Positions 1 to 11,850 of a stretch of 64,000 nucleotides of DNA are shown here, piece by piece. The position numbers and the translations under genes are program-made. The notes beneath the pieces were generated by a model that saw only the letters and a program-made list of their open reading frames with translations, searched no databases and had not been told where the DNA came from. Every line of letters begins with the position of its first letter. Position 1 is the stretch's first letter. The stretch is from Botryotinia globosa (Eukaryota > Ascomycota > Leotiomycetes > Helotiales > Sclerotiniaceae): the NCBI GenBank assembly GCA_014898425.1, contig RCSZ01000015.1:868001-932000 (forward strand). The letters are read 5' to 3'.

Positions 1-78
1 CATCGGCAAAGGAAGTGACTCTTCTTCATCTTTGTGCTCATGGACGTGCGGAATTTCTGAAAAATACATAAACATTCG

Positions 79-3000
79 ATGTCACCCAGGTCAAGGAAGG
101 CCCAAAAACTTATGCTGTCTGATTCACCAACCCATACACAGTCTCCTTTACGAGACGCCGAATATTGCCAATCAAGCGCCAATGAGGAAGATCTACTTGA
201 TTCTGAATCCGATACTTCAGGAGAATATGAAGAACTCGATACAATAGGTCTCACGGACTTTCTAAATTTCGACCCTAAACCTACTCTGATATTTGATCTT
301 TTGCGCCATAATGCATTCGGAGATAATTTGGAACCGAAATACATGAACAAAGCTTTCCAGTCCAATATTCTCCTCACGAGTACCATATCTCAAAACTCTG
401 AAGGACAGACTTCTCCAACACTTCATTCTGGGGGACCTGCCTCTACAACCTTCAGATCTCTAATCAAGGACTTCGTCCAGAAACAAACCAGTGAAGATTA
501 TGCAGGCCAATCGTTCTCATACAATGGGTTTCTCTGGTCTGGATACAGAATCCGGAAGAGATGGGTTTTAATTTGTGGTAACAAAATTGATATTGAGTTG
601 AGAGATCTTATATTTAGTAATTACGCTCACAGCCAAAGAGGAACTTTAAGCACCACCTTCTCCGACAAGACAATTGCAGCATTGAAAGATGTCCAAGTGT
701 CAAATTTAAACAGTCCGGCAAGTGGCGTACAAAATCAAAATGAAGATATCATTATGAGTGAGATGGTCGAGGGACCATCCTCAGATTGGGTTACCGAGTC
801 TCCAGTTGCAGATTGGACAATTGAGCGTCCCGAAGGGTATCTCTCTGACCACATCGTCTTCACTCGAGGTGTGGACTGGTCTTCGACACCTTTAGGTCCC
901 ATGAACAGCTGGTCACCCGAATTCCGCCAGATCGTGAACATGGTGATGGCCAATCCCCACCCCGCTGCCATTTTCTGGGGTGAAGAGTTGACCGTATTGT
1001 ACAATCAAACTTACGCGGAGACTGTAGCTGGTCAGAAGCATCCACGTTTAATGGGGACAGGCGCTCGAGGTCCTTTCGCAGAGATTTGGGAGGAGGTTGG
1101 CGAGATTTTCAACGAGTGCAGACAGACAGGGAGAGGAATCGCCATGACCGATCAAATGTTACCTCTAGAGCGTCGAGGATTTGTCGAGGAAACTTTTTAC
1201 TCCTGGACCTTGACACCCATCTGGAAAGCCGGCCCTAGCCCCGAGCTCCTGGGCGTTTACAATGCATCTTTCGAGACTACCCAAAAGGTGGTGAGCAATC
1301 GAAGGATGAGAACACTCTTGAAAGTCGGCGAAGAAACAGCTCTTGCTCAATCTGTGTCGGATTTCTGGAAATTGATGCTTGGCGGTCTTGCCGAGAACGA
1401 ATATGACTTTCCATTTGTTTTGCTTTACTCGGTCCTCGATGATATTGAGAATGATGCAACATCGTCGAGAGGTTCGATTTCTTCTGATAGTTCTACGAGT
1501 ATCAAGTCGGTTATTTTAGAAGGCTCGTTGGGTGTTCCAGAAGGACATATAAGCGCTCAAAGCAGACTCGATCTAAAAAGACATCTGGGAGGATATGTGC
1601 CAGCCTTGAGAGAGGCCATGAAAACACGTCAACCAACTTCGATATCACTTTCGGACAGTATGCTTCCTGTCGGCTTGACACGAGGATATAATTGGAGAGG
1701 GTTCGGCGAGCCGTCTCGAGAAGCTGTGGTATTGCCACTGAGACCAACCAACGCTGAAAATACTTTGGGCTTTCTAGTTATTGGTGTGAATCCCAGGAGA
1801 CCGTATGATGCCGATTACGAATCTTTCGTCAAAATCTTGAACAGACAATTAGCGAATTCCCTAGCCTCAGTCACACTTTTTCAGGACGAGATTCGACGTG
1901 GTACTGATGCTGCAGAAATCGCTGCTGCTGAGCGCATGAAACTTTCTGAAGAGTTAGCTTTTCAGAAAGGAAGATTGCAACGTATCGCCGAAGTTTCGCC
2001 TGTCGCTTTATTTTCAGTTGATAGTGATGGTACATTGCTCGAAGCCAACGATCGTTATTACGAGATAACGAACCTACCTCGCGATACGGCCTCTAGAATG
2101 GCTTGGATGGATACAATTGCTCCTTCTAGCATTCCGACTATGATAAAGGGCTGGGAGAAACTCACCACCCGTAATAAGCCGTGGTCTGGTGAGCTTCAAC
2201 TCGTCAAGCCATGGTATGATCCTATTACTGGCGATGAGTATGAGAATTGGATTCTGGCAAGTTACCAGCATGAACTTTCTTTGGATGGAAGTATCAAAAG
2301 CATCATGGGATATTGCACCGATATCACACTCCAAAAAAGATTCGCTAAAGAAATGGAAGATCGTGCAGAGCTCTCCGAACAACTTTTGCTTCGCACAAAC
2401 CAGGCCAATGAAATTGAAAGAAACTTCAGAAGATTCAGTGACCTTGCTCCTGGTGGCCTAGCTATTCTTGATCCAGAAGGTAGACTAACCTACGCGAATG
2501 AGCAATGGTTTCATATTTCTGGTCTCGCAAAAAGCGAAACCTTAGCAGAGATCCCCTTCTCATGGATGAATGCAATATATGAGCTGGACCGACCGAAGTT
2601 TAGGTCGCAATGGTTCGCGCTGGTAGAGAAAGCTACTCCATTTGTAATAGAAACACGTATGGAACAACCATGGGTAGGGGACATAGCCGGGAGTACATTG
2701 ACTATACAGCGCTGGGTATTGGGTACATTCTCTGGAGAGAATGATGAGAACGGAAAGTTGAAGAGTGTGATGTGCTGTAAGTTTGATAAGACCTTTTCCT
2801 TCCCTGGCGAAACTAAATCTATGACTTTAAAACTGATCTTAACTGACACAACGTAGGCTCAACAGATATTTCCAGAATTAAATGGGCCGAGGAGATTCAA
2901 GACAGACGACTAAAAGATTACGAAGAAACAAGACGCCAGCAAAATTCGTTTATCGACATAACAAGTCATGAAATGCGCAATCCACTCAGCGCTATCGTTC

Positions 3001-4673
3001 AATGTGCAGATGGTATCTCATCATCTTTGAAACAATACAGAGCAGCAAACAAGGATCTGGATGAGCGCGATTACCAACTCGCGGCTATCTTGAAAGATGG
3101 TATAGATGCCGCCGAAACAATTCAACTTTGTGCTCAGCACCAAAAATCAATTGTTGACGATGTTTTAATGATTTCCAAGTTGGATTCAAATCTGCTTACA
3201 ATTACACCTGTCTCTACTAAACCTGTAGAGGTGGTAAAGCTAGGACTCAGGATGTTTGCCGGAGAATGTCAAATGAATACCATATCTCTCAATTTAGACA
3301 TCAAGAAGTCTTTTCAAGAGTTGAAAGTTGACAGTGTCATGCTCGACTCAAGTAGATTGACTCAAGTATTGATTAATCTCATGACGAATGCTATCAAATT
3401 CACCAAGGACGAGAAGATACGAGAAATCCATGTTTCCATTAGTGCCTCCCTGAAACCACCTTTATTAGAGTCATTGGCCAATTTTGAATACTTCCCATCT
3501 CCTACCAGGTTTTCGAAAGCAAATGTTACCGATAGCGAGGAATGGGGTAGAGGTCAAATCATATATCTTCGATTCGAAATAAAAGATACTGGTTGTGGGT
3601 TAACGCCTGCCGAGAAGAAGAACTTGTTCACACGTTTCTCTCAAGCGTCGCCTCGAACTCATGTGCATTATGGAGGATCTGGCCTTGGACTATTCATCTC
3701 ACGCCAACTTACCGAATTGCAAGGTGGAGAAATCGGTGTGGCATCAGAGTTTGGGGTTGGGAGTACTTTCGCTTTTTATATTAAATGCCGCCGTGCATTG
3801 ATAAGGGCAAAAACTCTGGATGTTGAATCGCAGATGAACTCGGATCTGGAGGCTAATGGGCGACTTGCGACAAACGTTCCGAAAAGCATCAAGGACCACG
3901 AAGAAAACATGTTGAATAAGCTCCTGGATTTGAAGGAGAAGGGGAGATTACCCACTAATCGCAACTCATTTGGATTTGAGGAGGAGGAAAGCCAGAAGGT
4001 GAAAACGAACAAGACTCCGGATTTTCTCAGGCCTAGTTCGTGGAGTGTATTGATCGTGGAGGATAATTTAGTTAATCAGAAGGTTTTGGCGGCACAAATG
4101 AACCGGTTGGGATGTACAGTTCACGTAGCAAACCATGGAAAGGAAGCCATTGAGTTTATAAGCCAGACGAATTGGATGAGTGAGAAAGCGGATCATTCGA
4201 AAGTGGTTGTATCAGAGAAAGTAAGATGATCCCTTTTCACGTTCATTTTCTTGCCATATTTCCCCATAAGATTCATGCTAATACTCAGCCCACAGAACAC
4301 CAGTACTCCAAACCAAACCCAAGACTCCTCACAACTGCATCAGCAATTACGGCCACAAAAATCTCCCATTCCTCTCACCCTCATCCTTCTCGACATTGAA
4401 ATGCCCGTGATGGACGGTCTCACATGCGCCAGGGAAATACGCAAAATGGAAAAGAATGGAGAACTGATAAGACATGTGCCAGTTGTGGCAGTGACTGCCA
4501 ATGCGAGAGCAGAACAAATCCAACAAGCACTGGAAGCTGGTATGGATGAGGTTATGACGAAACCTTTTAGGATCACGGAATTAGTGCCAGTTATTGAGGG
4601 GGTGCTTGTTAGGTTTGGGGGTGAGAAAGAGGGGTCGAGGGAGGAGAAAGGGAAGGGACAAGACAAGCGCTAG
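79..4673 (+). CDS. Hybrid histidine kinase (GAF-like, PAS-PAS, HisKA, HATPase, REC)
   Basis: Exons 79-2776, 2857-4220 and 4296-4673 keep one frame of 1479 residues; introns 2777-2856 and 4221-4295 have GTAAG donors, and the first has a TAACTGAC branch site. An in-frame TGA at 58-60 supports the ATG at 79, though a spliced upstream exon outside the window is possible. Visible order: a fungal HK N-terminal region (about 265-420), a GAF-like region (420-610), two PAS-like regions (about 635-760 and 785-890), H-box SHEMRNPLSAI with phospho-accepting His937, N-box QVLINLMTNAIKFT, G-boxes DTGCG and GGSGLGL, then a receiver (VLIVEDN, LLDIEMPVMDG with Asp1387, TKPF). It should autophosphorylate on His and pass phosphate through its receiver to an Hpt protein, feeding fungal stress signalling. 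The input signal is unknown. No transmembrane segment is evident, so it is probably cytosolic. The fungal HK group was not assigned. Confidence 0.93.
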
Positions 4674-5990
4674 GAATGTTTGGACTGGGAAAAACAAACC
4701 AAAAAAGAACGAAAAGAAACAGGCACTCATTCTTTAAAGTAGAAAGGAGACGCAATCCCGGAAACAAACAAAAGAAAAAACGGGCAAAGAAACCGAGGAA
4801 TCAGAGGATGAAGCAACCAAGCAAGGAAACGCAAGGAAATGAATCGCGACGTACAATACACGCATGATATGTCACCTTTATGAGCATATATGGGAGAGGG
4901 GGAATCTTTTTATACTTTACTTTGCATTGCGTGGTGCACAGCGATCGATGGACTCGGTTTATAATAGATACCCTTTTGCATATCGAGTTGGACGATGGAA
5001 GGAAAGGAAAGGGAAGGAAATGGAAGGGATTTTATGAGCATATGAATGATTAGATGTGAACAGATAAGGTAGGATATGAAAATCAGAATTGGAATTGAAA
5101 GGGGAGGAATGATGAGGATGACGATGAGAAAGAGGAAGAGAAACGGAAAGAGAAAGATGTAGAAGAGGTTATTTGAGTTACTTGTTTGTTACTTACTTAG
5201 TCTTTCCGAATCACACACATAACTAAGAGTTAAAAAATTACAAAGCGGAGAAGGGGGGGTTCTTTGTGGAAAAATTGAATGTGATGATTTTTGGGGGATT
5301 TCTAAATAAGGTATCGTAAGAGCCGAATCTGTGTTCTTTTTACTTGGAACAATCATTTTTCAATACCTATCAACATGTTCTTTTCTTCAAATAGGAGAAA
5401 GGAGGTCGATTCATCTTCCAATCAACCTTCATTCTTTACCATCTCCAAAAACTCGCCATCCAATCCCATCCCGTCAAATCTCAAAATAATCCCTATTTAA
5501 GATCGATATCCAGAAGGAAAAGCTTAGCTAAACATCTCATCGAAAAAAGAATGGATAGATAGCGTTTCTCATACAACCCGGTACAATTCTCCTCATTCAT
5601 TCCCACCTCATTTTAGTCTCGAAGAACGAACCAACCAACCATGGAATACGAATGTTTTTTTCTACTCCAAATACGTTATCCGCACTAACAAGCTCCATCT
5701 TTTTCCAAACCATACCATATCATCCCCAACACATATCTATATATAATGAATCATTGCTACATACAATTCTCATCTTATTCAAGTCAAAATGTTCCACTGT
5801 GACAAGAACACAGGTATCCCACAAAACTCCTAAGCTGAACTCATGCCAGGCTCCTGTTTCCGCCCCGACCTTGATCATTGATCATCATAACCCTAACCCC
5901 CCTGCCAAAGCCCAACAGAATCCCTCCTCAACTCCATCCTAGTATCATCGTATTATATCATATCGTACTATATCAAAACACCCATAGCAA
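4674..5990. other. Intergenic, convergent 3' ends of kinase and regulator
   Basis: No credible gene. The left part (about 4680-5160) is purine-rich and likely 3' UTR of the kinase; the right part is A/C-rich and probably holds the 3' end of the opposite-strand regulator. Short ORFs here have no coding features. Confidence 0.6.
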
Positions 5991-8900
5991 CTATGAGAAC
6001 CAGTCGTCATCCCTAAACCCTCTATTAGCGCCTCCACCACCCCCTGCACCTGTATTACCACCTCCGTTCCCAGGATTGGGGTTGCCATTATCATAAAATG
6101 GGTTGCCAGTCCCGGTACCTAGATCACCACTCAAGCTATGACTATGCCCTGTACCGATACCAACACCTCCACCCATCCAATTCTCAAAACCAACTACTAA
6201 ACTCGCTTGATCCCGCAACCACCAATCCTGGCTTTGAACTAACTGCTCCACCCCACCGAACAGTGTACTAGGGCTAACATTTCTATTTGCGCTTCTATTC
6301 CCACTAGTCAATGGGCTATTATTAGCCGTGGAAGTAGCATTCGTGATACTAGGAGCGAAAGATTGAGCCGGGTTGGTGTAGATTGTACGAGAGAGGGGAT
6401 ATGCAGAGACAGGTGACATATGAAGGGGATTTGTTGTCGTCGAATATGAGATGGAATCTGTATGATCAGATGGTGGCGAGACAACATTTTGGAGTCTGGG
6501 CAGCGAAGACTGCGCTGATAAATCGCTTATCAAATTCTGCCTGAGTGGAACTTCTGAATCGAGAGGATAGCTGTACAAACTCTGTTGTAACTGGGTTTGA
6601 CTTCTTGCAAGGAGCGGTTGAGAATGCACAGGAGTCTGGAAATCAGTAGGTGATGATGATGATGGTGTAGTCGCTACTATTTCTGCTTTCGGCGATGGAA
6701 CATCGGCTGTCGAGAAATACCCGAACCTGCTATCAGTATGAGAGAATACAGCAGACGCTTCTGTAGGAAGATCGATATTCCATTTTCGAGCCAGAACAGA
6801 GAGGATTGAAAGAGTACGGCGTGCACAGAGCCAATCATCTGCAATTTCCTCGAGATGTTTCACCCCGTGGATTATATCTCTCTTCGCTGTCTTTTCTGGA
6901 AGATTCAGGAGATGAATTGTGCAAGCAGAGTGAACAATATAAACTGCAATATTGCAAATTTGACGAAGTCCATATATACGCTTGTAAAGACGCATTAACT
7001 TGGATATAGAGCCAGCAGCTTGTGTGCAAAGTTTTCGAGGGGATACATGTGTCGGTAAAGGCGATGTGCTTGGATTGTACTTGAGGAACGGCCTAAATAG
7101 ATGGATGTATAAAAGATGGAAAAACATGCTATACAAAATCAGTAACGAGTTGAAGTTTAGATATAGTAGTGCATACTGCATAAGAAGGACGTTAGGTAAT
7201 TGCCCTTCCTTTGGTTCAAAATCCTTGGGTAAATCTCTTTTCCAAGCCTCGAGTCTCGTTTGTAATTCGCTAAGCTTTTTTAACTCTTGTGATCTTCCAA
7301 CACCCCTTTCAACATTTTGTGGGTGGTAGAAAAATGTGAGAAGATCACTACTGATCTCACACAGACTCGAAATCTGTAAAGCTACAGCTCTTGTCCTTGA
7401 TGGTTGAGAGTGTAATTGGCCAATTCCATTATCTGTGTAAGGTGACCAGATTTCATCGTCATCGAATTTTTTAACGTCATATTTTGGGACGGTGATATCA
7501 GTCACCGATAACAGAGGAAGTCTTCCTAGATAATTCGAAAAGCATTTGTCAAAGAGAAAGCTATCGAGAAGAATCAGTAATTGCTCATCAAAGAACGAAT
7601 TTCAAGAAAATTAGGAATCAATATTGCATTAGAAGTAAAAGCTAGGAGTTGATGGACTAGAAAAATATGACTTGTGGTCAAGGAACAAATTAAACAATGA
7701 TGAAAAAGAATATATTGAATCGATTCAACATACCAGCCCCAAAATGTGACTCGTCTAACATCGATTTCGTCTTCATCAACGGGGAATTCCTTTGGGCTGT
7801 TTTTGTTGATTCCGGAATCCAGGTTGAGTCCCATATCTTGAGCCATTCGGAATGCCATTCCAGAGTAGACCCAACCTTTTCCTTCTCGGCCTGCACCTGC
7901 CTCACGAACTGACATCAAACTACCATAATGTTAGATATACATATTTGAACATAAGGACAAAGACTCACCAGAGAGCTTGTATAGTAGTCAATCTCGGTTT
8001 TTCAAACTCTTCATTCTCAATAAAAAGTCTTTTCGCTTCCGCGAAATAATGATCACCTTTAGTAGCAGTATCACCTGGATCTGCACAGGCTTGGGGAGAA
8101 TTTGTAAAATGACACCCCAGAGCTAGCATAGCATTAACCTGAGAGTCGTTAGAAGATAATCACATTGAGAGCTGAGCCTTCACTAACCAATAGTGATGAA
8201 CAGTACATTGTTCTTTTTGGAGTCACTGGAGGTTTTCCCTGGATTCCGTTAACCCTGGATGTTTTGAATGTGGAATACAATGAGCCTGTGTCGAGCCAGT
8301 AAACATACCAAAAGGAAGTCTTTGTAAAACCTAGTAATGTCAATCAGTCAGTAATTCTTGAGGCAAGCCGAGACGATGGAAAGGTGAAATGGACTAGCTT
8401 CGAATTCGGGGAATATGGAAAAAGAAAAACCTACAGCGTTTTACTCAATGTCGTAAAATATGGATAATGCCATGTAAAATACATATTAATCAAATGGACG
8501 ATGACCTCTGTGTCACTTGTAACTGTAGTCCATGACAGGAGAGGTTCCTCTTGTTGAGTCGTTTCCAAAGCGTCCCCATGTTCAACACTCGCTGCATCGA
8601 GATAAATTAAATTCGAGGTGCCTCCCAAGAACCTTACCGAACCATTTTCTAATCTCAATTCACCCATCTTTCCTGATAATTGGGTCTCGAAAGTCGGCAA
8701 ACTAGATGACGTACATGCCATGTTATCGTCCATATCATCATCATCGTCTTCGAAGGCTTGGTCTTGTTTCAGAATGTTTTCTGCTACATCATCGAGACTT
8801 TCACACGTCCGAATTTGGCGGACCAGATTTGGCACATCTTCTTCGGCGGCATTCAATATCGCTTGTATCAATGTTTGTAGAGTGGAATTGCGAGTCTTCA

Positions 8901-9312
8901 GACTATCGATCTTTTCTTTATATACGCCTTTTCTTCTATGGTCTGATAAGGGATCGTATACACATTCTGTCAATTCACAATGTCAGTCCAAGTACTCAGC
9001 TAGTCTTGCAGGCCAATTGCCACCGATCAATTGAAGATATGAGATGAACATACCAGTCCCATATACGCTTGAGCAAGCCGCGCAACTTGGTGTGTTTCCA
9101 TCGCATTTGGATTTGCGCTTCCTACAGGCGACACAAGCTGTTGAAACACACCTTCTCTTAATCGCAGCGGCATCTCTGCTACTCCTCGATCTTTTATTCG
9201 ACGTCGAGCTCTCCCGATCAGTCGTCACATTACTCTCCGGCTTGATCTTGACATTATTCAACGAGGACGACGATCCTCCATCAATATGACCCGCATCCCG
9301 TACGTCAGCCAT
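5991..9312 (-). CDS. Zn2Cys6 fungal-specific transcription factor (NIT4/NirA-like type)
   Basis: I rebuild eight exons: 9312-9054, 8966-8435, 8330-8309, 8238-8188, 8138-7969, 7919-7734, 7560-7177 and 7128-5991, giving 913 residues in one frame. The zinc cluster is C60-x2-C63-x6-C70-x6-C77-x2-C80-x7-C88; the first intron (GTATGT donor) splits it between C80 and C88. A basic linker and short heptad-like stretch follow, then an acidic patch. The fungal-specific TF (PF04082-type) middle region shows YFTWHYPYF, CSSLLVNAMLALGCHF, VYSGMAFRMAQDMGL, FDKCFSNYLGRLPLL and LFRPFLKY. The C-terminal 250 residues are Ser/Thr/Asn/Gly-rich, as in activation regions. It is probably a DNA-binding regulator; the target pathway cannot be read from sequence, and the nitrogen-assimilation label is only a family resemblance. 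The 22-nt exon at 8309-8330 and the acceptor at 7920 are the least certain parts. Confidence 0.88.
7129..7176 (-). other. 48-bp in-frame intron in the Zn2Cys6 factor
   Basis: GTATGC donor (at 7176) and TATAG acceptor (at 7129). The intron has no stop codon and a length divisible by three, so retention would insert 16 mostly hydrophobic residues. Removal restores the conserved string LLMHMFFHLLYIHLFRPF, which is why I call it an intron. Confidence 0.65.
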
Positions 9313-11850
9313 CCAGCGCGAGAGAGGGGCACGATCCTCAGCTTATCCCCTCGACGTTATCCGTATCAAATCCGTTGATAGGTATTGATGCGGTGTACGG
9401 TAGTGCGCTGCGGGTCCCTCGTAGCCGGTAGACAAGGCTTATCCGATCCGATAAGTATTTACGGAGTGCACACGCGCGGACCTATCCTTTCCAGCTGCCA
9501 ATTCTGAGGGAATGCTACCCTAGACCATTGACCTTTTTGAAGCTGCAAGCAGAGTTGTTTCTTATCTCTGTCCTTCCTACGTTAAAGTGATAGGCAAAGA
9601 TATACTCGGGTCCTTATCGCAACTAATCGTTCCATGGAAGTTTTGGCTGTGTTTAAGAAGGTATATAAGTAGAAGAAGAATCCTCCCTCGAGTTGAGTTC
9701 CTGGAAATTGAAGTGATGATTCTTTCTAGATATGGAGATGGTTTTCATATGGGCAGGTAGGTATGTTCTCTTATGAAGTGCAATGCCCAAGTAAAGCAAA
9801 GAAATGGAATGTTGCTGCCATCAATCTTCTGGATTGATAAGAGTGGTAGACTTGTGATTGGGGGAGGGGGGGGAGGGAGTGCAAAGAGTGGAGATATCAA
9901 TTGGATTCGAGGAAATTTCTAATGCATAGATCTGATTGGTCAAGACAGATTGATAATAAGGTCAATAGACAAAATGTCTAAACGCATGTAAATTACTTTC
10001 TTTTGCTCAATCCAACCCAACATATAACCAACATTTCTATTATATAAATCTTTCAATTCAATGTAATGTTGCTTCCTCAATGTAACTCTTATTAATTTCG
10101 GCGATAATAAGCTATGTGTCTCCGAACTGATGAATTCGATGCTATTTAATGTACGTAGTGTCCGCTTGCCGCTGAGGGTTTTCTCTATTGCGGGGCCATC
10201 ATTTTCTCAAACTCGTCAAGATCCTTCCTTTTCCTTATGCCCTGTAGGGCAGCGCTACCTATCTATCATGTTATTACTGTCGCTACTGCTTGTCAGCACT
10301 GGTGGAAGCATCATTCTCACTTGTGCTGACGGCCCTTGGTCTCTTGGTTCCTCGTGCCCTAACCTTGCAGACACACAACGCCCTTGCACGCTTCCACGCG
10401 TGCAGTGAGCATTTTGGCCCTGCATTTACGAGTCTTATTTTCTTCAAAGATCGGCGACTGCAGGTAGATGCACCGTTAATAATAGCCCGCAAAACCCTTA
10501 AAGCTTCATTTGTGGCTATGTAAGCTTCGAGACTCTCCAAACCAAGAGACGCCTAGGTGCTGAAGCAGAGCTGACGATATCGTCATATTATCCCATACGC
10601 TCGAGATCTCCACTAGCTGAGCCCCATGGATCTCAGTTGAGGCGTGATTGGCATCTGTGTTGATAAAGCACCGCTGTGCCGCATCCTCACCGTATAGGAT
10701 CTCACAATCCCTCTCACTGCCATGTCTTACACGCAATCAACATAGTTATGGATGTGTCTTCTTAGGCTAGCCCAGACGGTTGACCGTTAAGCTTAAGCCA
10801 AACCCGTCATGACGAATTCGGGATAATGACTACATCGAACCAGATGGAATTTATGGCGATAATTATGTATATCCGGAGAAGCACTCTCGACTGGCAGTGG
10901 ACAGAAGGTTCCGAGATCTATATCATCATCGTCGACTCATCACACAATCCTGTCCTCTTTCGCAACTAGTATGAACCTGTATGAACCTGTCGACATTCGA
11001 GATTTCAAAGGAAGAATTAGTTCTGAGTGAGATTCTTGGCAACCAGATATTCCCTTGTCGAAGCAAATCTTGGACATTGAAAGATGGGGTGTTTCTCACC
11101 CAAAGCGATGCGTTGTTAGTGTATTATCGCATTGTCATATTGCGTGTTCTCCGAAAGCTAGGAGTTAAGAACGTCGAATGTTTCATTGATTGGTTGCAAT
11201 TCTAGACATTGGTGTCGATATCGTTGCGACTGGACATGGAGTTCCCAAAATTCCGTGACTTGGGTGTAACCCGGAAGCCGGCGGAAGTAAACTTAATGTC
11301 TACTTAAACTCCTTGTCTACTGCTGACACGGAAAGAATCCGCAGTGCGTTTTATTTTCAACGCCCTCTTGGACGCCGAAGAAATTGCGCAATCTCCACTA
11401 CTTTCTGAATGCCGCTCAGTCGACGAAGTATCGGATCAAAGGTTGTAGTGGCATAGTCTACTCATTCTCGTTTAAGATTTCCAGGAGGAACTTTCAACCG
11501 AATAACACCATTGCAATAAGGATTCGCATACATCTAGCAAGACATTTCTCATAGCAATGATGACCGAAGTATACACTTGTCAGGCTCATAACTCTATGTG
11601 GTCATTCAAGAACAGAAACGCCATTTTGTTCTCCAATTCAACAATCATCGTATTACTATTTGTATATATGCTCCTCAATTTGATCCGCAAAAGGGTATTT
11701 TTACACTGCCGTTTGACCTTAAAAATCGCCCAATAACTCCATATGGCTATGCATGTCATTTTCGTCCACTCATACGATCACGCTCGGATCCGATCCACCA
11801 ATCATAACCCCATGCCCTCATCCTTTCAGTCGTACATTTCCGCATTTGTC
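9313..11850. other. Gene-poor intergenic region between regulator and MFS 3' end
   Basis: The first 600 bp hold the promoter of the minus-strand Zn2Cys6 factor. A G-run (GGGGGAGGGGGGGGAGGG) lies near 9860. Beyond about 10.1 kb the sequence is more GC-rich and carries short overlapping ORFs on both strands, one of which may be a transposase relic (separate entry). No intact gene was found. Confidence 0.6.
10283..10736 (-). pseudogene. Possible degenerate pogo/Fot1-like transposase C-terminus
   Basis: Two overlapping minus-strand frames (10736-10506 and 10540-10283) read as one broken coding fragment. The downstream part has a Ser-Arg-Leu-Lys-Lys-Ile segment, then Arg/Lys/Ala-rich sequence ending in KRPRAVSTSENDASTSADK. 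This resembles the basic C-terminal tail of fungal pogo-class transposases, which usually carry SRRSLQK-like and KRRRAKR-like stretches. There is no DDE core or terminal repeat that I can see, so it would be only a relic. It may also be chance ORFs. Confidence 0.25.

Noticed and set aside
8149..8343. 64-codon minus-strand ORF in the regulator
   Set aside because: It is two introns and two exons of the Zn2Cys6 gene read through in one frame.
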